Shown: in pieces, positions 1 through 11,722 of the stretch
Position numbering within the stretch: the stretch's first letter is position 1
How the letters are laid out: the number at the start of each line of letters is the position of its first letter
Assembly (NCBI GenBank): GCA_037962975.1
Contig: CM075672.1
Span: 129,070,001-129,134,000 of the forward strand
Origin: Clitoria ternatea
Lineage: Eukaryota; Streptophyta; Magnoliopsida; Fabales; Fabaceae
Length of the DNA stretch: 64,000 nt
Direction of reading: 5' to 3'
The notes under the pieces: generated by a model
The model's database searches: none
What the model saw: only the letters and a program-made list of their open reading frames with translations
What the model was told of the DNA's origin: nothing
Program-made: the position numbers and the translations under genes

Positions 1-124
1 ACGATTAGATCCACGCTTGGGCTTAACTTCAACGGATTCAAGTCTTCAATGTGTGCCGAGGGATTAGATCCGCGCTCGGGCTTAACTTGAATGGATTCAA
101 GCCTTCAATGTGTGCCAAGGGATT

Positions 125-3100
125 AGATCTATACATGGGCTTATCTTGAACGTGTTCAAGCCTTCCAAGTGTGCCGAGGGATTAGATCCGTGCTCGGGCT
201 TAACTTGAACAGGATCAAGCATTCAATGTGTGCTGAGGGATTAGATCCTCGCTTAGGCTTAACTTCAACCGATTCAAGCCTCCAATGTGTGGCAAGGGAT
301 TAGATCCACACTTGGGCTTAACTTGATCGGATTCAAGCCTTCAATGTGTGTCGAGGGATTAGATCCACGCTTGGGCTTAACTTCATCAAATTCAAGCCTT
401 CAACATGTGTCGAGTGATTAGATCCGTGCTCGAGCTTAACTTGAACGGATTCAAGCCTTCAACCTGTACTTAGGGATTAGATCCGCGCTCGGGCTTAACT
501 TGAACGGATTCAAGCCTTCAACGTGTGCCAAGGGATTAGATCCGTGCTCAGGCTTAACTTGAACGAATTCAAGCCTTCAACGTGTGCCGAGGGATTAGAT
601 CCACGCTCGGGCTTAACTTGAACAGATTCAAGACTTCAATGTGTGTCGAGGGATTAGTTCCGCGCTCGAGCTTAACTTGAACAGATTCAAGCCTTCAATG
701 TATGTTGAAGGATAAGATCCACGCTCGGCATAAGTTGAACGGATTCAAGCCTTCAATGTGTACTGAGGGTTTAGATCCGCGCTCAGGCTTATTTTGAACG
801 GGTTCAAGTCTTCAAAACGTGTCTACCGAGGGATTAGATCCGCGCTCGGGCTTAACTTGAACGGATTCAAGTCTTCAATGTGCGCCGAGGGATTAGATCC
901 GCGCTTGGGCTTAACTTGAATGGAATTAACCCTTCAATGTGTGCCGAGGGATTAGATCCGCGCTCGGGCTTATCTTGAATGGATTCAAGCCTTCAACGTG
1001 TGTCGAGGGATTAGATCCGCGCTCGGGCTTAACTTGAACGGATTCAAGACTTCAATGTGTGCTGAGGGATTAGATCCATGCCCAGGCTTAACTTGAACAG
1101 ATTTAAGCCTTCAACGTGTGCCGAAGGATTAGATTCGTGCTTAGGCTTATCTTGAAAAGCTTTAAGCCTTCAACGTGTGCCGAGGGATAGATCCACCCTC
1201 GGGCTTAACTTGAATGGATTGATGCCTTGAGTGTGTACCGAGGGATTAGATCTGCGCTCTGTCTTAACTTGAACAGATTCAAGCCTTCAATGTGTGCCGA
1301 GGGATTAGATCCACGCTCGGGCTTAACTTGAAGGGATTTAAGCCTTCAACGTGTGCCGAGGTATTTGATCTGTGCTCGGGCTTAACTTGAACAGATTCAA
1401 GCCTTCAACATGTGCCCAGCGATTAGATCTGCGCTCTGGCTTAACTTGAACGGATTCAAGCCTTCAACGTGTGCCGAAGGATTAGATCCGTGCTTGGGCT
1501 TATCATGAACGGATTCAAGCCAACAACGTATGCTGAGAGATTATATCCGTGCTCGGGTTTAACTTGAACGGGTTCATGCCTTTAATGTGTACCGAGGGAT
1601 TAGATCCGGGCTCGGGCTTAAATTGAACGGATTCATGCCTTCAATGTGTACCGAGGGACTATATCTGCGCTCACGCATAACTTGAACGAATTCAAGCCTT
1701 CAATGTGTGCCGAGGGATTAGATCCGCGCTCGGGCTTATCTTGAACAGTTTCAAGCCTTCAATGTGTAACGATTGATTAGATCCGTGCTCGGGCTTAACT
1801 TGAACGGATACAAGCCTTCAATGTGTGTCAAGGGATTAGATCCACCCTTGGGCTTATCTTGAACAGATTCAAGCATTCAGAGTGTGCCGAGGGAATAGAT
1901 CTACAATCGTGCTTAACTTGAACGGATTCAAGCCTTAAATGTGTGCTGAGGGATTAGATCCTCGCTTGGGCATAACTTGAACGGATTCAAGCCTTCAATG
2001 TGTGCCGAGGAATTTGATCCGCGCTTGGGCTAAACTTGATCAGATTCAAGCCTTAAATGTGTGCCGAGGGATTAGATCCGTGCTCGGGCTTAACTTGAAC
2101 GGATTCAAGCCTTCAACGTGTGCTGAGAGATTAGATCCGGGCTTGGGCTTAATTTGAACAGATTCAAGCCTTCAACGTGTGTCGAGGGATTAGATCCATG
2201 CTCGGGCTTAATTTGAATGGATTCAAGCCTTCAATATGTACCGAGGGATTAGATCCATGCTCAGGCTTAACTTAAAAGGATTCAAGCCTTCAATGTATGC
2301 CCAGGGATTAGATCCGTGCTTGGGCTTAACTTGAACAGATTCAAGCCTTTAATATGTGTCGATGATTAGATCCGCGCTCGGGCTTAACTTGAACAGATTC
2401 AAGTCTTCAATGTGTGTCGAGGGATTAGATCCGTGCTCGGGCTTAACTTGAACGGATTCAAGCCTTCAATGTGTGGCAAAGGATTAGATCCATACTTAGG
2501 CTTATCTTGAACGTGTTCAAGCCTTCCAAGTGTGTCGAGGGATTAGATCCGTGCTCGGGCTTAACTTGAACAGATTCAAGCCTTCAATGTGTGCTGAGGG
2601 ATTAGATCCTCGCTCAGGCTTAACTTGAACGGATTCAAGCCTCCAATGTGTGGCAAGGGATTAGATCCGCGCTTGGGCTTAACTTGATCGGATTCAAGCC
2701 TTCAATGTGTGTCGAGGGATTAGATCCAAGCTTGGGCTTAACTTGATCAGATTCAAGCCTTCAACGTGTGCCAAGTGATTAGATCCGTGCTCGGGGTTAA
2801 CTTGAACGGATTCAAGTCTTCAATGTGTGCTGAGGGATAAGATCCACGCTCGGGCATAACTTGAACGGATTCAAGCCTTCAATGTGTGCCGAGGGTTTAG
2901 ATCCGCGCTCGGGCTTAACTTGAACGAATTCAAGTCTTCAATGTGTGCCGAGGGATTAGATCCGCGCTTGGGCTTAACTTGAATGGATTCAAGCCTTCAA
3001 TGTGTACGGAGGGATTACATCTGCGCTCGGGCTTATCTTGAATGGATTCAAGCCTTCAACGTGTGCCGAGGGATTAGATCCGCGCTCGGGCTTAACTTGA

Positions 3101-4720
3101 ACGGATTCAAGACTTCAATGTGTGCCGAGGGATTAGATCCATGCCCGGGCTTAACTTGAACGGATTCAAGCCTTCAACATGTGCCGAAGGATTAGATTCG
3201 CGCTTAGGCTTATCTTGAAAAGCTTCAAGCCTTCAACGTGTGCCGAGGGATAGATCCGTGCTCGGGCTTAACTTGAATGGATTCATGCCTTGAATGTGTA
3301 CCGAGGGATTAGATCTACGCTCTGGCTTAATTGAACAGATTCAAGCCTTCAATATGTGCCGAGGGATTAGATCCACGCTCGGGCTTAACTTGAAGAGATT
3401 TAAGCCTTCAACGTGTGCCGAGGTATTAGATCCGTGCTCGGGCTTAACTTGAACAGATTCAAGCCTTCAACGTGTGCCCAGCGGTTAGATCTGCGCTCCG
3501 GCTTATTATGAACGGATTCAAGCCATCAACGTGTGTTGAGAGATTATATCCGCGCTCGGGATTAACTTGAACGGGTTCATGCCTTCAATGTGTATCGAGG
3601 GATTAAATCCGCGCTCGGGCTTAAATTGAACAGATTCATGCCTTCAATGTGTGCCGAGGGACTAGATCCGCGCTCACGCATATTTTGAACGAATTCAAGC
3701 CTTCAATGTGTGCCGAGGGATTAGATCCGCGCTCGGGCTTATCTTGAACGGTTTCAAGCCTTCAATGTGTAACGATTGATTAGATCCGCGCTCGGGCTTA
3801 ACTTGAATGGATTCAAGCCTTCAATGTGTGTCACGGGATTAGATCCACCCTTGGGCTTATCTTGAACAGATTCAAGCATTCAGAGTATGCCAAGGTAATA
3901 GATCTACACTCGTGCTTAACTTGAATGGATTCAAGCCTTGAATGTGTGCTGAGAGATTAGATCCTCGCTTGGGCTTAACTTGAACGGATTCAAGCCTTCA
4001 ATGTGTGCTGAGGAATTAGATCCGCGCTTGGGCTAAACTTGATCGGATTCAAGCCTTAAATGTGTGCCGAGGGATTAGATCCGCACTCGGGCTTAACTTG
4101 AATAGATTCAAGCCTTCAACGTGTTCCGAGAGATTAGATCCGGGCTTGGGCTTAACTTGAACGAATTCAAGCCTTCAACGTGTGCTGAGGAATTAGATCC
4201 GTACTCGAGCTTAACTTGAACGGATTCAAGCCTTCAACGTGTGCCGATGGATTAGATCCGTGCTTAGGCTTAACTTGAACGAATTCAAGCCTTCAACGTG
4301 TGCCGAGGGATTAGATCCGCATTTGGGCTTAACTTGAACGATTTCAAGCCTTTAACATGTAACGAGGGATTAGATCCGTGCTCGGGCTTAACTTGAACGG
4401 ATTTAAGCCTTCAATGTGTGCCAAGGGACTAGATCTGCGCTCCTGCATAACTTGAATGGATTTAAGCCTTCAATGTGTACCGAGGGAATAGATCCACGCT
4501 CGGGCTTAACTTGAACGGATTCAAGCCTTCAATGTGTGCCCAGGGATTAAATCCGCGCTCGGGCTTAACTTGAACGAATTCAAGCCTTTAATGTGTAACG
4601 AGGGAATAGATCCTTGCTCGGGCTTAACTTAAACGAATTCAAGACTTCAATGTGGGCTGAGGGATTAGATCTACGCTTGAGCTTAACTTAAATGGATTTA
4701 AGCCTTCAATGTGTGCCTAG
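125..4720. repeat. Higher-order repeat in the satellite (about 34-40 monomers)
   Basis: Diagnostic variant monomers recur in the same order about 2.0-2.36 kb apart. The variant with TTGAACGTGTTCAAGCCTTC is at about 148 and 2507. The GGGATAAGATCC variant is at about 709 and 2833. The TTGAAAAGCTT variant is at about 1152 and 3212. The short GGGATAGATCC unit is at about 1182 and 3246. The AACGATTGATTAG variant is at about 1767 and 3768. The offset falls from about 2360 to 2001 bp, so one copy has lost about six monomers since the duplication. A third start may be near 4725, where the shortened TCTTGAAAGTATTCAAG variant appears. Confidence 0.85.
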
Positions 4721-6239
4721 GGATTAGATCCTCACATGGGCTTATCTTGAAAGTATTCAAGCCTTCCAAGTCTGCCGAGGGATTAACTTGACAAGATTCA
4801 AGCATTCAATGCGTGCTGAGGGATTAGATCCTCGCACGGGCTTAACTTGATGGATTCAAGCCTCTAATTTGTGGCGATGGATTAGATGTACGCTTGGCCT
4901 TAACTTGATCGGATTCAAGCCTTTAATGTGTGCCAAGGGATTAGATCCGCGTTTGGGCTTATCTTGAACGGCTTCAAGCCTTCAACGTGTGCCAAGGGAT
5001 TAAATCCGTGCTCGGGCTTAACTTAAATAGATTCAAGCCTTCAACGTGTGCCCAGCGATTAGATCTGCGCTCGGGCTTAACTTGAATAGATTCAAGCCTT
5101 CAACTGGTGCCGAAGGATTTGATCCGCGCTTGGGCTTAACTTGAATGGATTCAAGCCTTCAATGTGTGCCGAGGGGTTAGATCCATGCTTGAGCTTAACT
5201 TGAACGGATTCAAGCCTTCAATGTGTGCCGAGGGATTAGATCCGCGCTCAGTCTTATCTTGAACGGATTCAAGCCTTCAACGTGTGTCGAGGGACTACAT
5301 CCGCGCTCGGGCATAACTTGAATGGGTTCATGCCTTTAACATGTGCCGAGGGATTAGATTCGCGCTCGGGCTTTACTTGAACGGATTCAAGCCTTCAATG
5401 TGTGCCGAGGGACTAGCTCTGTGCTCGGGCTTAACTTGAACTGAGTCAAGCCTTCAATGTGTGCCGAAGGATTAGATCCACGCTTGGGCTTAACTTGAAA
5501 AGATTAACCCTTAAATGCGTGCTGAGGGATTAGACCTGCGCTTGGGCTTAACTTGAACGGATTCAAGCCTTCAATGTGTATCGTGGGATTAGATCCATAC
5601 TTGGGCTTATCTTGAACGAATTCAAGCCTTTAGAGTGTCCCAATGGATTACATCCACGCTCGGGCTTAACTTGAACGGATTCAAGCCTTCAATGTGTGCT
5701 GAGGGATTAGATCCTCGCTTGGGCTTAACTTGAATAGATTCAAGCCTTCAATGTGTGTCGAAGGGTTAGATTCACGCTTGGGCTTAACTTGATCGTATTC
5801 AAGCCTTCAATTTGTGTCGAGGGATTAGATCCACGGTCGAGCTTAACTTGAATGGATTCAAGCCTTCAACGTGTGCCGAGGGATTAGATCCACGCTCGGG
5901 CTTAACTTGAACAGATTCAAGCCTTCAACGTGTGCCGGGGGATTGGATCCGTGCTCGAGCTTAACTTGAACGGATTCAAGCCTTCAATGTATGCCGAGGG
6001 AATAGATCCGTGCTCGGGCTTAACTTAAACGAATTCAAGACTTCAATAAGGGCTGAGGGATTAGATCTGCGCTTGAGCTTAACTTAAACGGATTTAAACC
6101 TTCAATGTGTGCCTAGGGATTAGATCCGCGCTCGGGCTTGACTTAAACGGATTTAACCCTTCAATGTGTGCCGAGGGATTAGACCTACACTCGGGCTTAA
6201 CTTGAACAGATTCAAGCCTTCATTATGTGCCGAGGGATT

Positions 6240-7240
6240 AGATCCGCGCTCGGGCTTAACTTGAATGGATTCAAGACTTTAACGTGTACCGAGGGATTAG
6301 ATCCGCTCTTGGGCTTAACTTGAACGGATTCAAGAGTTCAACGTGTGCCGAGGGATTAGATTCACGCTCGGGCTTAACTTGAATTGATTCAAGCCTTCAA
6401 CGTGTGTCGAGGGATTAGATTCGTACTCGGGCTTAGCTTGAACGGATTCAAGGCTTCAATGTGTGCCGAGGGATTAGATCTGCACTCGGGCTTAACTTGA
6501 ACGGATTCAAGCCTTCAATGTGTGCTAAAGTATTAGATCCGCGCTCAGGCTTAACTTGAACGGATTCAAGCCTTCAATGTGTGTCGAGGGATTAGATCCA
6601 CGCTCGGGCTTAACTTGAATGTATTCAAGCCTTTAATATGTGCCGAGGGACTAGATCCGCGCTTGGGCTTAACTTGAACGGATTCAAGCCTTCAATGTGT
6701 GCCGAGGGATTAGATCCGCGCTCGGGCTTAACTTGAATGGATTCAAGACTTCAACGTGTACCGAGGGATTAGATCCACTCTTGGGCTTAACTTGAACGGA
6801 TTCAAGCGTTCAACGTGTGCCGAGGGATTAGATTCACGCTCGGGCTTAACTTGAATTGATTCAAGCCTTCAACGTGTACCGAGGGATTAGATTCATACTC
6901 GGGCTTAGCTTGAACAGATTCAAGGCTTCAATGTGTGCCGAGGGATTAGATCCGCGCTCGGGCTTAACTTGAACGGATTCAAGCCTTCAATGTGTGCTAA
7001 AGGATTAGATCCGCGCTCAGGCTTAACTTGAATGGATTCAAGCCTTCAATGTGTGTCGAGGGATTAGATCCACGCTCGGGCTTAACTTGAACGTATTCAA
7101 GCCTTCAATGTGTGCCGAGGGATTAAATCCGCGCTTGGGCTTAACTTGAACGGATTCAAGCCTTCAATGTGTGCCGAGGGATTAGATCCGCGCTCGGGCT
7201 TAACTTAAATAGATTCAAGCCTTCAATGTGTTCCGAGGGA
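6240..7240. repeat. Eight-monomer tandem duplication at the array end
   Basis: The block starting near 6295 recurs at 6767, an offset of 472 bp, which is exactly eight 59-bp monomers. Shared rare variants in the same order include the TTGAATTGATTCAAG unit, the GGGCTTAGCTTGAAC unit, the CAAGGCTTCAATG unit and the GTGTGCTAAAG unit. The two copies are much closer to each other than neighbouring monomers are, so this is the most recent visible amplification in the array. Confidence 0.85.
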
Positions 7241-7300
7241 TTAGATCCGCGCTCGGTCTTAACATGAACGAATTCAAGCCTTTAACGTGTACCGAGGAAT

Positions 7301-8494
7301 TAATAAAGTATTTTCACCTGCAACAGTATAAATAGACAGACAGCGTTCAGCAAGAATTGAGAGGGGGACGTACAGCACCGGAGGAAAGGAGTCAGTTTCG
7401 TGCAAAGAGAAAAATTTATTTTCTTTGTTCTTTTCTTGTTATTATTTGGTAAAAAAGAATTGAGAAAGAGTAGTGAAATTGAGTGTTTAAATTTGTGTAC
7501 TGTGGAGGATATTACAAATACAATAAGGAGTGACAGTGGTGAATTTATTGGGCTTTTTGGAGAAACCCGTAAGTCTTTATTTTTACCATGTGTTGTATGT
7601 TTTACTTTTCTTCCATCATGTGTATGAATTTGAATTATATCATGAGTAACTAAATTTTTATCTTGGGATGAAGGGGGTGTGACAATATTTTATGTTAATC
7701 TTATTTTGACTTTGAATTAAATAAATTTCTGTTTTCCATTTAGTTCAAATTATGCTCAATGCTCTTAGTGATTCCTAACAAGAACCTAAGTGATAAAACT
7801 GTATACTTGCGGGTATATTAGAAAGTTTAAGTAGTTAATAGAATTGAGAGATTTATTGTTACTAGAAAGCTTTTGAACTAAACCCAAGGTTTTTAAATAC
7901 TTTTTGTGACCTCGGTAAAACCGAGAAAGTAATCAAAAATCTTTTGAGGAATAAAAAGGGATTTTCATAAAACAGTAAAGGGCCTACCTTAGGGATTGAA
8001 CGCGGTTCTCCGTACGTTAGTTACATTAATAGGATTCCGAGAGGAACATATTAATTAGCTTAAGGAAAATTTACCTTGGAAAACTTAATTTGATTCTTAT
8101 TTATGAAAAGTTAAAATTATTAGCATAAAATAAAGTCTTGAATCCCCGGAATCCCAAGATACTCTCAACTCTGATATTTTTTTTTAGTGTCTAGAAAATT
8201 TTGTTTCTATATTTATTTTTTATTCTGTGTAAACTTTGTTTTGAGTTTTTATTTTATAAAAAACTTAAAATATCAAACTGTGTGGATAATTAAATTTCAA
8301 TATCTGGTACTTTGAAAACAGTCCCTGTAGATACGATAATCTTTTATATTACGTGACATAACTCGTGCGCTTGCGGGACCTACCATATTTATACTCCTGT
8401 AAAATAAAGGAAAGAGGGGAATCTAGGCCCATGCCCAATAAGGGAAATAACCGCTTCTAGTGGGATAATGGAGAATCATTATCTGCTAAATTAA
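7301..8494. other. Retroelement-like leader and AT-rich spacer, no convincing gene
   Basis: Just after the satellite comes TATAAATAG, then a purine-rich leader and an ATG at 7400 opening a 75-codon ORF with a hydrophobic start (LVLF/FVLFLLLF-type run). A good splice donor, CCCGTAAGT, lies at 7566-7574. None of this matches a family I know. Farther on, phrases such as TCCCTGTAGATACGATAATC and GTGCGCTTGCGGGACC (about 8321-8390) resemble Athila-type LTR 3' parts. I read the stretch as the remains of an LTR element rather than a host gene, with low certainty. Confidence 0.4.
7327..7335 (+). promoter_or_regulatory. TATA box next to the satellite
   Basis: TATAAATAG lies 27 bp beyond the last recognisable satellite monomer and 73 bp before the ATG at 7400. 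It is a good plant TATA match and is followed by a purine-rich leader (GAGAGGGGGACG). It could be the promoter of an LTR whose upstream part is satellite. No transcript evidence is available. Confidence 0.4.
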
Positions 8495-9239
8495 AGGGAT
8501 GAGGGGGTACTGTGGGACCCCGTCTGACCAGGGAGGGAACACTTCTAAAATCTGATCTCTTATGAAATTCAAACTTTAAACTTACTTATATTTTAAAATT
8601 TCTCTAAGATTATAAATTCAAATTTATGGTTCTAATAAAGATTTAAAAAGTTTGAAAATCAAAGCCTTGATCAACAATTCAAAATTCAAACAGTCCATAC
8701 GTTGACTTTTCCTTAAAATTAAATCCCATTTTAAATTGAAAATTTTTATTTTTTTTTAAATTTTAAATTGACCCAGACAAAATTAGGTGGCAACATCATG
8801 CATGTCTAGGAGGAAGATGAAATGGAAGTTTTATTTGGAGCATTGTTGGCTAGTAATGGAGGAAGAAGATGAAGTGAAAATGAAGGTTGAAGGCGGGCAC
8901 GATAATGATTTGGGAGAAGAGAGGAAGAGTGAATTCTTTCCCTTTTTCTTCTATTTTTGGTTTATGAGTGAAAGAAAGTGAGTTATGTGAGTGAGGGTAT
9001 TTTGATCACTTTGCACATTTAGTTAATGGTAACTTTAAGTTACCTTAAACTTAACCAGATTAGGCCGTTATTTAACTTACCGCACATCAGTTACAATTAA
9101 CAACCCCCATTAATTATTTGATTACCGATAATTTACCCTTTAATTTTAAATTAGGATGTTACATAATTTATGCTATAACTTATTAACAAGGGCCTTTATT
9201 ATGTTATCTTACTTCCTACTTTGTAATTTAAATCATTAT
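8495..9239 (+). mobile_element. Possible polypurine tract plus LTR fragment
   Basis: AGGGATGAGGGGGTAC (8495-8510) resembles a polypurine tract and is followed directly by TGTGGGACCCCGTCTGACC, a plausible LTR start at 8511. The stretch is AT-rich and contains only a 64-codon ORF (8787-8981) that matches nothing I know. It ends where element D begins at 9240. No partner LTR is visible in the window. Confidence 0.35.
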
Positions 9240-9259
9240 TGTTCCCCCCTCGATATGAG
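9240..9259 (+). repeat. Element D 5' LTR, first 20 bp
   Basis: TGTTCCCCCCTCGATATGAG matches the start of the D 3' LTR at 43295. The last five bases (ATGAG, 9255-9259) are the left target-site duplication of element B. The matching right copy is at 32040-32044. Confidence 0.85.
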
Positions 9260-10062
9260 TGTTAGTCCTCAAATTTTCAATAAAAGCTTTAATAAAAATT
9301 TCATAAAAATCATAAAAATTAATTTAATTTGTTAGAAAATTAGGTTTTAAATTCAATAAATGGATGTTGTTGGAAATAATCTGCCCTTGATCAATTTTCT
9401 CTAGTTTTGCAGTGAAAAAGTAGAGAATTTAAGAGAAAATTAAAGATACTGGAGGAGCTGACGCGTAGCATCAACCCCACACGTAGCGTGGCTACTTTTG
9501 ATGCTGACGCTACGCGTCACAGCCACCCGTAGCGTCAGTGCTGCATGGACTCCACATCTAACTTGGCCAAGCACTCAACTTTGACCCAATAATGGCCACT
9601 CCACACAGCACCAATGGCCACTCCACTCAGCATAAATGGCCAAAACACAGTAGAGACACGTCTAAGTGGCCAAGCATGATCAAATTTAATAATTTGAAGA
9701 GGCCATTATCAGCTGTTTAATGGAAGCTGAGTCAGGGGTCTGATGCGTAGCGTCAGCACCCTTGCTCAACCCTATAAATAGGGCCATCCAACACCATTCT
9801 AAGTATCCCATATCATCCCATTCTCATTCTTTTCTCTCTTTGTACTCGACTTTGAGTACTTCTTTTGTGAGTTTTTAGTTCTAGAATAGTTTTCTAGATA
9901 CTTGAGAGTGTTTTGTTGTATTGTGATCGTTGTATTGTGATCGTTGTATCGTGAAGTTCCCCATCACCTTCATAATGTCAACCTCTGTAAGTGTTGTCTT
10001 TACTTTTACCATGTGTAGCTAATCTGTTCATGTTGGAATTGGTGAACTAATCTATTGAGTAT
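9260..10062 (+). repeat. Element B 5' LTR, part 1
   Basis: Matches 30489 onward almost base for base, starting TGTTAGTCCTCAAATTTTC. It contains the U3 with GACGC/GCGTC motifs (about 9450-9765), the TATA box at 9773-9780 and the first part of the transcribed leader. It stops at AGTAT (10058-10062), the left target-site duplication of the Ogre-like solo LTR. Confidence 0.95.
9773..9780 (+). promoter_or_regulatory. TATA box of element B 5' LTR
   Basis: TATAAATA follows the GCGTAGCGTCAGCACC motif by about 20 bp. The same box is at 31020-31027 in the 3' LTR and, inverted, at 54636-54643 in the solo LTR, so it is conserved across three copies of the family. Confidence 0.75.
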
Positions 10063-10415
10063 TGTCGCGACCAGGATCGCGGCGCATACGGCCGACCCTC
10101 TAAAATGACGATTAAACGGTTAAAACAAAAAATAGGGAGTCGCCACCAACGTTTTTATCCATAGGAAAAACATTGGGAAAAAACTAAGTTCAGTAAAGCA
10201 CTGGTTTAAAAAAATGAGATTCAAGTTCGGGAGTCGGTTACGAGTAGGGAAGGTATTAGCACCCTATATCGCCTATCAAAAATAGTACCAAGATTGAAAA
10301 TGTGCAACATAAATAGCCTTACAAAAGATGTTATGTTTCTTCCCTTTTATTGTTGTACTTTGTGTGAAAAAAAACGAAAGGAACAAACTGAACAAACATG
10401 AAGTGTAGGTCAATA

Positions 10416-10633
10416 GGACGTCGCGTCCAAATTAACCTCGGCTTCGGTATAAAACAGGAAAAGGGAAGGATGTTAACAAGACGTCGCGTCTAAATTAGTC
10501 ATCCTTTAATCAACAATACGGGGTCAGAAACGGAAAGGGGATAAACGGGAATTCTCGTCCAAAGTATCCCTTTCCTTATGAGCCGTGATGATGGTCAACC
10601 AAAAATGAGGGAAAATCAACAAGACGTCACGTC
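10416..10633. repeat. Three GACGTCGCGTC-type motifs in the solo LTR
   Basis: GGACGTCGCGTCC (10416-10428), GACGTCGCGTC (10480-10490) and GACGTCACGTC (10623-10633) are each followed by TAAATTA- or AAATTAA-like sequence. Each is an imperfect palindrome with an ACGT core, the kind bound by plant bZIP factors. They lie downstream of the inferred TATA box on the minus strand. Binding is not shown. Confidence 0.55.
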
Positions 10634-11713
10634 TAAATTGATTTTCATGGAAGTGATAAAAATAGAATAGATACAAAAAAAATGAAAATGAAAAAGGAAG
10701 GATGGGCCCGACAGGAGTTAAGTCCTGCTCCTACGTATTCTTGAGTTATCGAGAAATCAGGGTTACGTAGTTCTTGAAAAAGGATATTCTTAAGGCGCGT
10801 TTAAGGGACTAAGGGTGGATGAGGTTTACGGAAAAAGGGTGCACGCAAGGCGGAGTTCTCCGCACGTGCATGGGTCTTGGAAATAGTGTAGGCAGAAGTG
10901 CTTCTGCACGACACTAACTTAGATCAGTATTGTAACATTCTAAAAAGGTATCAAGAATACACGCTTTTCTTTTTGGGTCGTTTCTTTTTTTATTTTTTTA
11001 CTTTTTTATTTTTATATTTTGAATAAAGACAGAGGGGGAAGTTTGACAAGAAAACAGGACGAAAAAATACGCAACAGTAAGGAAAATGAATGAATAAAAT
11101 AATGAAGAGGGGAGATTGTTACTAACGATTATAAAGCAGAGTAAAATTAGTTCAATAGGATATACTAAAGCTAGAAAACAGATTCGGCAAAAATGACAAT
11201 TTGACAAAAGTAAATAATGAAAAGCAAGGAAAATAAGGAACAGAATGTAACTGGTGTGACGGGGATGCGGGGAACCGGTGTGGACTTGAACTGTAAGAAC
11301 CGGAGTGGAGCTGGTTTGTCAGTGGAGCTATGGGGCACCGATGTACCGTTCAAAGGTGGGACGGTGTGGAACTATGAGGGACTGGTGTGCGGTTCACTGA
11401 AGGGACAGGGTGTGAGGATTTAGTGTAAGAGCCGATGCGCAATTGATGAGGGATTTAGGGGATCTGAATGGTATCTGGGGAATGGAGTTCACTAAAACGG
11501 GGTTTAATCTGGTGTCCTGGTGATGCCTTAGGATGTGGAGCAATTAAGAGGTGTGAGAAACCAAGATTCCAGTTCTGAACACCGGAACAAACTTCAAGGG
11601 CTTTGGGGTCAAGAAGTTTTGGAGGTCAGAGCAAGTTCTCAGGGGAGTGTGCTTAGAGTATTGGCTTAAAATGACTAGAATTTTTCCAACCCTTTGTGCC
11701 TCTTCAGATAAGG

Positions 11714-11722
11714 CATTTATAG
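11714..11722 (-). promoter_or_regulatory. TATA box of the Ogre-like solo LTR
   Basis: CTATAAATG on the minus strand, followed by a leader. It divides the LTR into a U3 of about 1.8 kb and an R-U5 of about 1.65 kb, and it sets the orientation of the solo LTR. Confidence 0.55.

Larger units (their letters stand above)
1..7300. repeat. 59-bp satellite array, about 120 copies
   Basis: The whole stretch is a head-to-tail tandem repeat with a 59-bp unit; each unit runs ATTAGATCCGCGCTCGGGCT, then TAACTTGAACGGATTCAAG, then CCTTCAATGTGTGCCGAGGG. No ORF of note survives. Copies differ mainly by C/T and G/A changes at CpG positions (CGCGCTCGG, CGTGCTCGG, CACGCTTGG), as expected of methylated DNA. Each unit holds two inverted repeats, CTTGAA-N4-TTCAAG and CCGAG...CTCGG. 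The array is open at the left window edge and ends at about 7300, where the last unit decays into unique sequence. No transcription or centromere function can be shown from sequence alone. Confidence 0.97.

Noticed and set aside
1..7300. CRISPR-like array of regular repeats
   Set aside because: Repeats are directly adjacent with no unique spacers, the unit varies between copies, and the setting is a plant nuclear genome. It is a satellite.
8787..8981. 64-codon acidic ORF
   Set aside because: Short, no homology recognised, within a probable LTR fragment.
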